Positions 25,348 to 32,960 of a DNA stretch of 44,662 bases are shown one piece after another. Both the position numbers and the translations under genes were made by a program. Where the stretch lies: the NCBI GenBank assembly GCA_964570325.1, contig CAZMXS010000037.1, positions 1-44,662 of the forward strand, in the 5' to 3' direction. The notes below the pieces were generated by a model, which worked only from the letters and a program-made list of their open reading frames with translations, ran no database searches and was not told where the DNA came from. Numbering within the stretch: the first letter of the stretch is position 1; each line of letters begins with the position of its first letter. The stretch is from CAZMXS01 sp964570325 (GTDB lineage: Bacteria; Verrucomicrobiota; Kiritimatiellia; CAIQIC01; CAZMXS01).

Positions 25348-25631
25348 GGGTACAACTGATTCAATCAGGGGGCGTATTTTTGGCATTGGGGCGAACAAGT
25401 CAAGTATCATCCGCCACCCGGCTTCTGGGCGCGCGGGCATCCGGTCTGCCCGCCACACAACAAACTCTGCCGTATTTTTACGGACGGGCCGCGCCCGTCA
25501 GGCGGAGCGCGGGCATCCTGTCTCGCTTGCCTCATCACCATTCTGGCTTTATTTTTCAGGCGGCCCGCCCCGCCTTGACATTCGCGCCTCACCCGTGAAG
25601 AATCGGCGCGTTGCAACTTCAAAGGGACGCC
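25348..25631. other. Divergent intergenic region with REP-like hairpins
   Basis: Contains CTGATTCAATCAG (25356-25368), a 6-1-6 inverted repeat just upstream of the LytR-type start and so a possible operator; a strong hairpin at 25433-25453; and a related GCGCGGGCATCC half-element near 25513-25524. No clear sigma-70 promoter is visible for either flanking gene. Confidence 0.4.
25433..25453. repeat. REP-like hairpin GCGGGCA-7 nt-TGCCCGC
   Basis: Perfect 7-bp stem (25433-25439 with 25447-25453) and a 7-nt loop. The GCGCGGGCATCC core recurs at about 25513 and in the 18.2-18.4 kb intergenic region. Confidence 0.6.
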
Positions 25632-26462
25632 ATGGCGACAACTCATATTTACTGTGCTTATTGCCAGTTCGGCATGGAAGTGCCGGAGGAGATTGGCGGC
25701 GGTTTCACTACTTGCCCGCGCTGCAAGCGGCGGGTGTTCGTGCCGCCAGTGGCCAAGCCGGATGCGCCGCCCGCCCCGCCCAACCTGCTGGCGGCGGGCG
25801 AAAAGCAATGCCCTTCCTGCGGGGTTACGATGTTTGAGGACGCGACGTTCTGCGTGGCCTGCGGGTTCAACAAGCGCACCGGCCGTCATGTGGGCGAGCT
25901 GGTGCCGGATCGCGCCCAATATGCGCAGGTGATCCTGCTGGTTTTAGGCGCCGTGATCGCCGTTGGCCTTTTCTGGGTATGGTCGCGTCACGCCAAAAGC
26001 CGTCCGGCGACGCTGCCGGCCGTCGAGACCACGACCTTGCTTTCACAGGCGGTGAGCTTGCGGGACAATGCCCTGGCGGCGGTCACTAACGAGTTGGAGG
26101 GCGTGGATCGCCCGCCGCCGACGCCGGTTGCGGCCGAGCTTGTGATGGCGCCGGCCCCGACTGTGGATGTGGCCCGCATCGAGGCGGATATCCGCTTGCG
26201 ATTGAGCGCGCAGTTTGACCAGCGTTATCCGATGTTTAAGCTGGGGGAAACCATTGCCGTGCGCCGCACCACCGGTCAGATCACGCGTGGCGCTTTTGAA
26301 GCGGCGGTGAGCAATGCGGTGATGATCCGCAGCGGGGGCGGCCAGGTGGCGGTCCCGTTTGCCGAGTTGGATCAGAACACTCGCGCGCGTTGCGACTCGC
26401 GGTACCGCGAGAGTGTGATTGAGTCCCGGGTTCGCCGGAAAATCGCCGGCTTGGAGAAGTAG
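25632..26462 (+). CDS. Double zinc-ribbon membrane protein, paralog A
   Basis: 276 residues from ATG 25632, with AAAGGGA five bases upstream. Two treble-clef-like zinc ribbons precede the membrane: CAYC...CPRC (about 8-38) and CPSC...CVAC (about 62-85). One membrane helix (VILLVLGAVIAVGLFWVW, about 103-120) follows, then a low-complexity linker and a C-terminal domain with AVRRTTGQITRGAFEAA and VAVPFAELDQNTRARCD. The same layout and the RRTTGQITRG motif occur in the gene at 27424. The C-terminal pattern loosely resembles an SHD1/SH3-like fold, but I do not recognise the family. The zinc ribbons probably lie in the cytoplasm and the C-terminus outside. Confidence 0.75.
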   Translation: MATTHIYCAYCQFGMEVPEEIGGGFTTCPRCKRRVFVPPVAKPDAPPAPPNLLAAGEKQCPSCGVTMFEDATFCVACGFNKRTGRHVGELVPDRAQYAQVILLVLGAVIAVGLFWVWSRHAKSRPATLPAVETTTLLSQAVSLRDNALAAVTNELEGVDRPPPTPVAAELVMAPAPTVDVARIEADIRLRLSAQFDQRYPMFKLGETIAVRRTTGQITRGAFEAAVSNAVMIRSGGGQVAVPFAELDQNTRARCDSRYRESVIESRVRRKIAGLEK

Positions 26463-26478
26463 CGCCGGCCGCTCCCGC

Positions 26479-27213
26479 TTACGGGCCGGCGGTCTCGACG
26501 CCGGCGACCTGCCGGTTCTGAATCTTGAACCGCAGCATCTGTTCGGTATTGGTCGCGGCGTCCCGCAGGCGGACGCGGGCGGTGATCTGCCACCCCTCAT
26601 CGGTCGGTTCGATCGCGCCATAATTCACTTCCAAGGCGGGCGCTTGTTCCGGGTACATCAACCAGAGGTATTGCCGGATCAGCGGGACGGAACCGTCGCG
26701 CCGGCGTTGGGGTGCGCTATTGGTCGCCGGTTCTGTGCCGAGCAGGCGCAGACAACGTTCCCAGAGGGAATAATCCGCCCGAGTTGTGTGAGTCTGCCGC
26801 TGAATCAGCGCCGTTTTCTGCCCGGTGCCTTTGCATTGCGGGCAGGTTACGCGGCCTTTGCCCGCGCATTGCGGGCAATCGTTGAACTGGCCGGCCTGAA
26901 TTTGGATGCCGGTGCCGCGGCAATGCGGGCAGGGGTATTGTTGAGTGCTCTGCTGGGAATCAAGCTGGTAGGCTAGTCGCCCCGTGCCCCGGCAGGCGCG
27001 GCAAGCCTTGCCGGCTTCGATCCGGCCGCGGCCGCCGCAGCGCTCGCAGCTAATCAGACGCGTGCCGCCACAGACCGGGCAGGCCTGAGCCGTGGATTGA
27101 GCCCAAGTCTGCGCGATGATGCGAATGGGCTGTTCGCGTCCCAACCACCACACGACTGCGGCGGCGATCAAGAGGACAATCACCAACGTGTCAAAAAAAG
27201 TCCAGCGGCTCAT
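26479..27213 (-). CDS. Membrane-anchored CxxCxGxG zinc-finger protein
   Basis: 244 residues from ATG 27213. An N-terminal membrane helix (FDTLVIVLLIAAAVVWWLG) is followed by six CxxC motifs, mostly in the DnaJ cysteine-rich form: CPVCGG, CERCGGRG, CRACRGTG, CPHCRGTG, CPQCAGKG and CPQCKGTG (about 45-135). There is no J domain, so it is not DnaJ but a zinc-finger module that could bind unfolded protein or have a structural role. The C-terminal part (about 165-244, GWQITARVRLRDAATNTEQM) looks like a small beta domain. It is sandwiched, in opposite orientation, between two paralogous zinc-ribbon membrane proteins. Confidence 0.78.
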   Translation of the reverse strand: MSRWTFFDTLVIVLLIAAAVVWWLGREQPIRIIAQTWAQSTAQACPVCGGTRLISCERCGGRGRIEAGKACRACRGTGRLAYQLDSQQSTQQYPCPHCRGTGIQIQAGQFNDCPQCAGKGRVTCPQCKGTGQKTALIQRQTHTTRADYSLWERCLRLLGTEPATNSAPQRRRDGSVPLIRQYLWLMYPEQAPALEVNYGAIEPTDEGWQITARVRLRDAATNTEQMLRFKIQNRQVAGVETAGP

Positions 27214-27293
27214 AATGTGCTCTTTGTTGTTGCCCTTTCAATACTGTGTGAACAGGTCAAATTAGCCTTGCTCAAAACCCCCAAAAAAATATC

Positions 27294-27321
27294 TTGCATC
27301 CGAACATGATTCCGGTATCAT
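27294..27321 (+). promoter_or_regulatory. Possible sigma-70 promoter for zinc-ribbon paralog B
   Basis: TTGCAT (27294-27299), a 16-bp spacer and TATCAT (27316-27321), in an AT-rich stretch upstream of ATG 27424. A leader of about 100 nt would follow. Confidence 0.4.
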
Positions 27322-27423
27322 ATCAAGCATAATTTGTGCTGCCCGTTTGGGGTGGCAGAGCGGAGTTGAGTAACGATATCGTTCCGCGCGCGTGGCGCGA
27401 CGGACTGAAGGGATGAGGAGTAT

Positions 27424-28236
27424 ATGGCGGACCTGCAACTTTTTTGCGCGTATTGTCAGTTCGGTTATCTTTGGCCCAAGCCGGATACGGAGGGTGATTC
27501 CTATTCCGTCTGTCCGCGTTGCGGACGGCGCCAGATCATACCGCCGGCCGGCCGTGGCGGCTACCGGTTGAACATGGGCAGCACGGTTTCCGGCGAGAAA
27601 CTGTGTCCATCCTGCAAGGTTGGCATGCCGGCCGATGCCGTGTTCTGCACCCGCTGCGGCTTTAGCCTGAAAACGGGCCGTCGGTATCGCGGGCCGCGCC
27701 GGTGGGGCGCGCCGGTTAAGGCTTTTGTCTGGAGCACAGCCGGGGTGGTGTTGGGGCTGGCCGTGGTGATTGGCTGGCGTTGGTATGAAGGCGATATTGC
27801 TTGGGCGGCGATTGGAATTGGCCAGTCTGCGCCCGCTTTGACTGAGTTTAATTCCTTAACGGACACCAATTCCCCGACTTCGCCAGGCGCGCCCAATCTA
27901 TTGAGCCGTATCCTGGGGTCAGATCCCGCGCAGTTCCCGAACCAGGAGCAGTTTGCGCAGTCAGTTCGCCGCGCGCTCACCGAGCGGATGGACTTGGAAT
28001 GCCCGCTGTTCGCGGGCGGCGAAACCGTCATGGTGCGGCGCACTACCGGCCAGATCACGCGCGGTTTGTATCAATCGGCGACAAACAATACCATTGGACT
28101 GCTGGTGGATGGCCAACTGGTCACGGTTCGCATGGCCGAACTCGACGCCAATTCGCGCCTGCGGTGCGATGTGGATTATCGAGCCCGTCAGATCGAAGCG
28201 CAGGTCAATCGCCGGGTCAGTCAACGGCGTTTTTGA
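27424..28236 (+). CDS. Double zinc-ribbon membrane protein, paralog B
   Basis: 270 residues from ATG 27424, with GAGGAG three bases upstream. Same order as the gene at 25632: CAYC...CPRC, then CPSC...CTRC, one membrane helix (VWSTAGVVLGLAVVIGWRWY), a Thr/Ser/Pro-rich linker, and a C-terminal domain sharing VRRTTGQITRGLYQSA and VRMAELDANSRLRCDVDYRA. Identity to paralog A is concentrated in the ribbons and the last 60 residues or so, while the linker is unrelated. That pattern indicates duplication with functional retention at both ends. The function is unknown. The conserved Cys in RLRCD/RARCD is shared by both copies. Confidence 0.75.
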   Translation: MADLQLFCAYCQFGYLWPKPDTEGDSYSVCPRCGRRQIIPPAGRGGYRLNMGSTVSGEKLCPSCKVGMPADAVFCTRCGFSLKTGRRYRGPRRWGAPVKAFVWSTAGVVLGLAVVIGWRWYEGDIAWAAIGIGQSAPALTEFNSLTDTNSPTSPGAPNLLSRILGSDPAQFPNQEQFAQSVRRALTERMDLECPLFAGGETVMVRRTTGQITRGLYQSATNNTIGLLVDGQLVTVRMAELDANSRLRCDVDYRARQIEAQVNRRVSQRRF

Positions 28237-28331
28237 AATTGCCCGGCTGACGCATTTGTTTTAGCTTGTTTCCCGGTTTTGCCGCGGGTTGGCCACTATT
28301 CGGCATTCGGGTGGTCGGGAGAAGCTGAAAC

Positions 28332-28892
28332 ATGCGCATTTGGACCGTGGTCGCGGTGTTGGGTGGGTTGGCGGCCGTTGTGGCCGGCGCGGAATGGCTT
28401 GGCAATCCAGGTTTTGAAGAGCCGATTGACGCAGGGGGTTGGGGCAATCCCGGGCAGCTTTGGGGCGCCGCCACCCAGGTCATGGTGGGCGCGGTGGGTG
28501 TGCCGCATCAGTCGCACACCGGCAGCCGTTTCCTGCGGGTGGATATCCCTTCTGGCTCGTGGCACGGGGCCTGGCAGCAAGTGCCATGGGGCGCCGATCA
28601 ATCTTTTTCGCTTTCGGGGTATTACCTGATTCAGGGCGGCGACTTGCCGGCAGCGTGTGCTACCTTTCTCAAGGCGGAGTATTATGACGACCAAGGTCGG
28701 AAACTGGGCGAGGTTGAAGGCGACCGGCTCACCCAGGACACCGGCGGGATCTGGCAACTGGCCACGTTGTCGGGCCGCACGCCGCCCGGCACAGACGCCT
28801 TGCGCTTGATCGTAGTGGCTGGCGGCGACACGCCGGGGGTGGCGGTGACCAACCGGATTTTTTGGGATGACCTCGAAACAAAAGATCGGTAA
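28332..28892 (+). CDS. Secreted jelly-roll (carbohydrate-binding-like) protein
   Basis: 186 residues from ATG 28332 with a GGGAGAAG site upstream. A signal peptide (WTVVAVLGGLAAVVAGA) precedes LGNPGFEEP, the usual start of CBM4/9-like jelly-roll modules, then GSRFLRVDIPSGSWHGAWQQ, YDDQGRKLGEVEGD and an end with WDDL, where such domains place a buried aspartate. A single-domain secreted protein with no catalytic motif. It is often predicted to bind carbohydrate, but the fold is also used for other ligands. It sits just upstream of the hybrid signalling protein (18-bp gap). Confidence 0.75.
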   Translation: MRIWTVVAVLGGLAAVVAGAEWLGNPGFEEPIDAGGWGNPGQLWGAATQVMVGAVGVPHQSHTGSRFLRVDIPSGSWHGAWQQVPWGADQSFSLSGYYLIQGGDLPAACATFLKAEYYDDQGRKLGEVEGDRLTQDTGGIWQLATLSGRTPPGTDALRLIVVAGGDTPGVAVTNRIFWDDLETKDR

Positions 28893-28910
28893 CCCGGTAT
28901 TATTCATATC

Positions 28911-30635
28911 GTGAAAAAAGAACCAACGGTACAAGTGTTACAGGCGGAGCGCCAGAAACTCCTCGATGCGCTGAACTTTTTCAGCCTGTCCGGACAGTCT
29001 GATGCGCCCGAGATTTTCAAGCACATTGACCCGGCGTTCGCGCGCGAATTGCTGACCGGCGCGGATTTGCCATGGGAAGATGATGGCGGGGTGTATCCCG
29101 AAACCGCCCGTGTGTGCCGGGAACTCGCCAGTCGCTCGCCGGTTGCCGCTCGCGTGCTGCTGGAATCGGACTTGGAGTTTATCCTCGCGGTTAAGGAAAC
29201 CGGAGCGGATCATATTCACGCCGCCCCGTGGGGCATCCTGGAGGCGGCATTTCCTATCCGTGTTCGCGGTCGCGTGGTTCATTGTCTGTGGACCGGCAAA
29301 ATTCGATCGGCCGGGCTGCCGCCCGGAGAACTCGCCAAAATCGCCGGGGAATTAGGGGTTTCCCCGGCGGAATTGGAACATTTCATGGCCGCCGCGCCGC
29401 CGCTCCCGCGCAGCCAGATTGACCGGCTGTTTGAAATGTGTTCGCGGTTGCGGTGCGCGTTGGAGCATTCGATTGCCCATCATGTTCGGGCCGGCGAACT
29501 GACCCGGCAACTGGTGCAGTCGGAGCGGACGCATTCGCTGGGCACCTTGTCCGGCGGTGTCGCGCACCATTTCAACAATCTGTTGTCTATTATCCTCGGT
29601 TATGCCTCCTTCGTGTTGAATCGCGAAAAAGTTTCCCGCGAGGCGACCGATGCCTTGCACAAGATCAGCGAAGCCGCCCAGCGCGGCCGCCGCCTGACTG
29701 AGGAGGTGCTGGCGTTCCTGGGCAGCGATGAGGAGGAGGAATCCGTTTGCCGGGTTCACGAAGTGCTCATCAGCGTTATTTCCCTGCTCGAATCCCAGAC
29801 CGGCACCCGGGTTCGGGTGGCTACGCATTTGGATAGCACCCGGGATACGGTTCTGGCGCCGCCCGGTTCGATTCGCCAGATCGTCTTTAACCTGTTGACC
29901 AACGCGATTGACAGTCTGCCTAATGGCGGCACATTGACGGTTCGGACGGCCAACGTGAATATGGAGGCTGAAAAAGGGCGCGCGGCCGATTTCTTCCAGT
30001 TGGAAGTTTCCGACACCTCCACCGCCAAATCCCGCGCTCCCGCGCGCGAAACTCAGCGCGGCGAGGCAACCGGCGAGTCGCGCGCCAATCTCAAGTTGTC
30101 GAGCGTGTACCGCATCGTCGGCCGGCTGGATGGCACGGTGGTGGTCACCACCACGCCTACCGGCGGCGGCCAGGTGCGGGTGCTGCTGCCGACCGTGGCG
30201 GCCGAGGCGGAGAAAACACACGAGCAGAAGTCGCGCCGCAAGCTGGCGCCCAGCCAGGTATGGGTGGTGGATGACGATCCGATTTTCCGCGCCATGTGCC
30301 GCCAGGTGCTGGCGGAGGAGGGCGGGCACGCGGTCGAAGAACTGGCCGGCGGGCGCGAAATGCAGGAACTCTGGCGGAGCCACAAGTCGCGGCCAAACTT
30401 GATTATCGTGGATTTCAGCATGCCGGAGTATAACGGCTTGCAATTATGCGAGTGGCTGAAGGAGCAGGGATCGGAAGTACCGGTCGTGCTGGTCAGCGGT
30501 TTTGGTCCGAATCAGCCGGATATCCGCAAGGCGCTGCGGATGAAGAAGACTTTTTTCCTGCAGAAGCCGTTCACGTCCCGTGACCTGTCGGACACGGTCA
30601 CCGTGGCGCTCGGCGAAACTCTGATTGGAGAATAA
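28911..30635 (+). CDS. Hybrid histidine-kinase-like protein with degenerate ATP site plus receiver
   Basis: 574 residues from GTG 28911. The N-terminus (1-190) resembles a PocR-like sensory domain (AAPWGILEAAFPIRVRGRVV, LGVSPAELEHFM). The dimerisation H-box LGTLSGGVAHHFNNLL (about 211-226) and N-box IVFNLLTNAIDSLP (about 324-337) are intact. The ATP-lid motifs are not: the expected DxGxG is DTSTA, the FEPFFTTK segment is missing, and the expected GxGLGLS is ATGESRANLKLS. The C-terminal receiver (about 449-565) is complete: VVDDDP, phospho-acceptor Asp in IIVDFSMPEYNG, VLVSG, and Lys in FLQKPF. Probably a pseudokinase, or a kinase with altered nucleotide use, with a working receiver. No DNA-binding output domain is present. 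Confidence 0.85.
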   Translation: MKKEPTVQVLQAERQKLLDALNFFSLSGQSDAPEIFKHIDPAFARELLTGADLPWEDDGGVYPETARVCRELASRSPVAARVLLESDLEFILAVKETGADHIHAAPWGILEAAFPIRVRGRVVHCLWTGKIRSAGLPPGELAKIAGELGVSPAELEHFMAAAPPLPRSQIDRLFEMCSRLRCALEHSIAHHVRAGELTRQLVQSERTHSLGTLSGGVAHHFNNLLSIILGYASFVLNREKVSREATDALHKISEAAQRGRRLTEEVLAFLGSDEEEESVCRVHEVLISVISLLESQTGTRVRVATHLDSTRDTVLAPPGSIRQIVFNLLTNAIDSLPNGGTLTVRTANVNMEAEKGRAADFFQLEVSDTSTAKSRAPARETQRGEATGESRANLKLSSVYRIVGRLDGTVVVTTTPTGGGQVRVLLPTVAAEAEKTHEQKSRRKLAPSQVWVVDDDPIFRAMCRQVLAEEGGHAVEELAGGREMQELWRSHKSRPNLIIVDFSMPEYNGLQLCEWLKEQGSEVPVVLVSGFGPNQPDIRKALRMKKTFFLQKPFTSRDLSDTVTVALGETLIGE

Positions 30636-30642
30636 ATCGCCA

Positions 30643-30694
30643 CAGGACACCGGCCGAGCCCATGACGGGTTGCCGGCTGATTTGGATTGTCCTG
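30643..30694. terminator. Possible structured 3' region between convergent genes
   Basis: CAGGACA (30643-30649) pairs with TGTCCTG (30688-30694), and an inner CCGGC/GCCGG pair adds a second stem. It lies just after the hybrid kinase stop and before the convergent thiL gene. There is no U-tract, so it is not a canonical intrinsic terminator. Confidence 0.25.
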
Positions 30695-30878
30695 CTTGAT
30701 GCCGATCGGCCCATTGTCCTCACCAAGCCGCGGCCGGCGGGCGTTGCGCTCCTTTCATCTTCACCCTATGCCGTCCTTCCTCGCCGGTGACCAAGGTTAC
30801 TTTGGGATAAGCGAGCTTCGCTCCGGATATAGCCGAAGGATTTGCGGGTGGAAGCAATGGCCGTGCGGAACAGGTGGA

Positions 30879-31823
30879 TTACGGGCGGCGGACGAAATGC
30901 TCGAATCCAGCATAAGCGAGGCGCTGTCGCCGCCCGTGCGCCACCATCTGCAGGCCCGCCGGCCGCGGCAGGATGCGGCCGATACAGCGGCAGGCGGTGC
31001 GGAACGCTTTTTTCCACTGGCGTTCAAAGGCCGCCTGCTTGTGCGCCGGCACCGTAAACAGCAATTCAAAATCCTCGCCGTCCGTCAAGGCATGTTCCAC
31101 CGGTGATTGGGGGCCTGGCACGCGGCGCGCCGCGGCGGAAACGGGAATCCGGTTCAGCCAGATCTCCGCGCCAACCCGGCTCATTTCAAGGATATGTCCT
31201 ACATCAGTGGCCAGGCCGTCGCTGATGTCAATCATGGCGCTGGCCCACCGGCCGCGTTTCAGCCAGCGGCCTTCAGCCAGCCGCGGGGTGAAGCGCAAGT
31301 GCTTCCCGGCAATGCTGCCGCCCAGCGTTCCGGTTACGTATAACCAGTCGCCGGGCCGCGCGCCGGATCGTAAAACGGCCCGGCCTTTGGGTAGACGCCC
31401 GACCGCGAATACATGCAGTTGCAGCTCCGGACCGCCGGCCGTGTCGCCGCCGATGATGCTCAAACCCCAGCGCCGGGCCAGTGCCGCCGCGCCCCGGTAG
31501 ATGCGCTCCAACCGGCGCATATTCTCGTTGCCCGGCGCCACCAGGTTGATCAACGCGAACAGCGCTTCGCCGCCGGCCGAGGCGATGTCGCTTAACACCC
31601 GGCCGATGGCTTTGTGCCCGATGGCTTCCGGCCGCGCGGACGGCAGGAAATGCGTGCCTTCGATTACCGCGTCCGAGGTCAGCAGATAATCGTAACGGCT
31701 GCGCCGGACGGTGACTACCGCCACGTCGTCGCCGATGCCGGTGCGAACATCGGGCCGCAAAGGCAGCAGGCGGGCCAAGCGGCGGATCACGGCCCGTTCG
31801 CCCATCTGACGGAGGGTGGTCAT
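30879..31823 (-). CDS. thiL: Thiamine-monophosphate kinase ThiL
   Basis: 314 residues from ATG 31823. It overlaps the mtnA stop by 4 bp (ATGA), so translation is coupled. Family motifs: GIGDDVAVV near the N-terminus, LLTSDAVIEGTHF, RVLSDIASAGG (metal and ATP binding), IIGGDTAGGP, MIDISDGLATDVGHI and ALTDGEDFELLF. ThiL phosphorylates thiamine phosphate to thiamine diphosphate, the active cofactor. Length is normal for the family (about 310-340). It is the only thiamine gene in this window. Confidence 0.95.
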   Translation of the reverse strand: MTTLRQMGERAVIRRLARLLPLRPDVRTGIGDDVAVVTVRRSRYDYLLTSDAVIEGTHFLPSARPEAIGHKAIGRVLSDIASAGGEALFALINLVAPGNENMRRLERIYRGAAALARRWGLSIIGGDTAGGPELQLHVFAVGRLPKGRAVLRSGARPGDWLYVTGTLGGSIAGKHLRFTPRLAEGRWLKRGRWASAMIDISDGLATDVGHILEMSRVGAEIWLNRIPVSAAARRVPGPQSPVEHALTDGEDFELLFTVPAHKQAAFERQWKKAFRTACRCIGRILPRPAGLQMVAHGRRQRLAYAGFEHFVRRP

Positions 31824-32881
31824 CCCAGCAGGCTGCGGATGTTTGATTCAAAGGGGGCGCGGACAATTCCTTTTTCGCACACCATGGCGGTGATCAGCCG
31901 GGCGGGCGTGACATCGAACGCCGGGGAGTAAACCTTGACGCCGGCGGGGGCGGTGCGGCGGCCAAAGCCCTGCGTGACCTCCTCGGCGGCGCGGTGTTCG
32001 ATCGGGATCTGCGCGCCGGAAGCCAGCCCCAAGTCAAAGCTGGTGGAAGGCGCAAACACATAGAAGGGGATGCCGTGCGCCTGCGCTAAAACCGCCACCG
32101 CGTAGGTGCCGATCTTGTTGGCCGTGTCGCCGTTGGCGGCGATCCGGTCCGCGCCGACGAGCACGGCGTCAATGCGGCCTTCCTTCATCACCTGGGCGGC
32201 GGTGTTATCGCAGATCAGGGTGACGTCAATGCCGGCCTGCATCAGTTCCCATGCCGTCAGGCGCGCGCCCTGGAGCAGCGGGCGGGTCTCGTCGGCAAAC
32301 ACGCGGATCCGTCGGCCTGCCTCATGCGCAACATAAACCGGGGCGAGGGCGGTGCCGAACTGCGCGGTGGCGAGACTGCCGGCGTTGCAGTGGGTGAGGA
32401 TGGTCTGGCCGTCCTGAAGCAGCGTCGCGCCGTGCTGTCCGATGGCGCGGCAGAGGGCGGCGTCCTCCTCGCCGATGGCCACCGCCTCCCGCGCCAGGCG
32501 TTCCCGCCACTCATCGGCCGGCAAGTCCCGCGCCTGGATGGCGGCCCGCTTCATCCGATTGAGCGCGTGAAACAGGTTCACCGCCGTCGGCCGTGAATCG
32601 GCCAGATAGTCGCAGGCCGCATTGAAGCGTGTCAGCCGCTCGCGGCTGCCGCCGGCCGTTTCGTGCTGGATCGCCGCCGTCACGCCCATGGCCGCCGCCA
32701 CGCCGATCGCGGGCGCGCCGCGCACCTGCAGGGTCTTGATCGCATTCCAGACCGCGTGGATGTCCGCGGTTTCGATGTAAACCAGTTTCTCCGGCAGACA
32801 GGTCTGATCAATCAGCCGGATATGACCCGGCGTTAGCCGGCCGGCCTGCTCGGGAATCCATTCGATGGTCTTCAACGTCAT
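31820..32881 (-). CDS. mtnA: Methylthioribose-1-phosphate isomerase MtnA
   Basis: 353 residues from ATG 32881 with an AAGG-type ribosome binding site upstream. Hallmarks: VRGAPAIGVAAAMG (substrate phosphate), LTHCNAGSLAT (catalytic Cys), and VLVGADRIAANGDTANKIGT (catalytic Asp). It isomerises 5-methylthioribose-1-phosphate to methylthioribulose-1-phosphate in methionine salvage. No other salvage gene is in the window. First gene of the mtnA-thiL pair. Confidence 0.96.
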   Translation of the reverse strand: MTLKTIEWIPEQAGRLTPGHIRLIDQTCLPEKLVYIETADIHAVWNAIKTLQVRGAPAIGVAAAMGVTAAIQHETAGGSRERLTRFNAACDYLADSRPTAVNLFHALNRMKRAAIQARDLPADEWRERLAREAVAIGEEDAALCRAIGQHGATLLQDGQTILTHCNAGSLATAQFGTALAPVYVAHEAGRRIRVFADETRPLLQGARLTAWELMQAGIDVTLICDNTAAQVMKEGRIDAVLVGADRIAANGDTANKIGTYAVAVLAQAHGIPFYVFAPSTSFDLGLASGAQIPIEHRAAEEVTQGFGRRTAPAGVKVYSPAFDVTPARLITAMVCEKGIVRAPFESNIRSLLG

Positions 32882-32960
32882 TCCGACCTTCTTATACGGT
32901 GTGCGCCGCCGGCATCCAAGCCCGGAAACGATTGCGCGCGGCGTCCCGCCGGCTTGGCGC

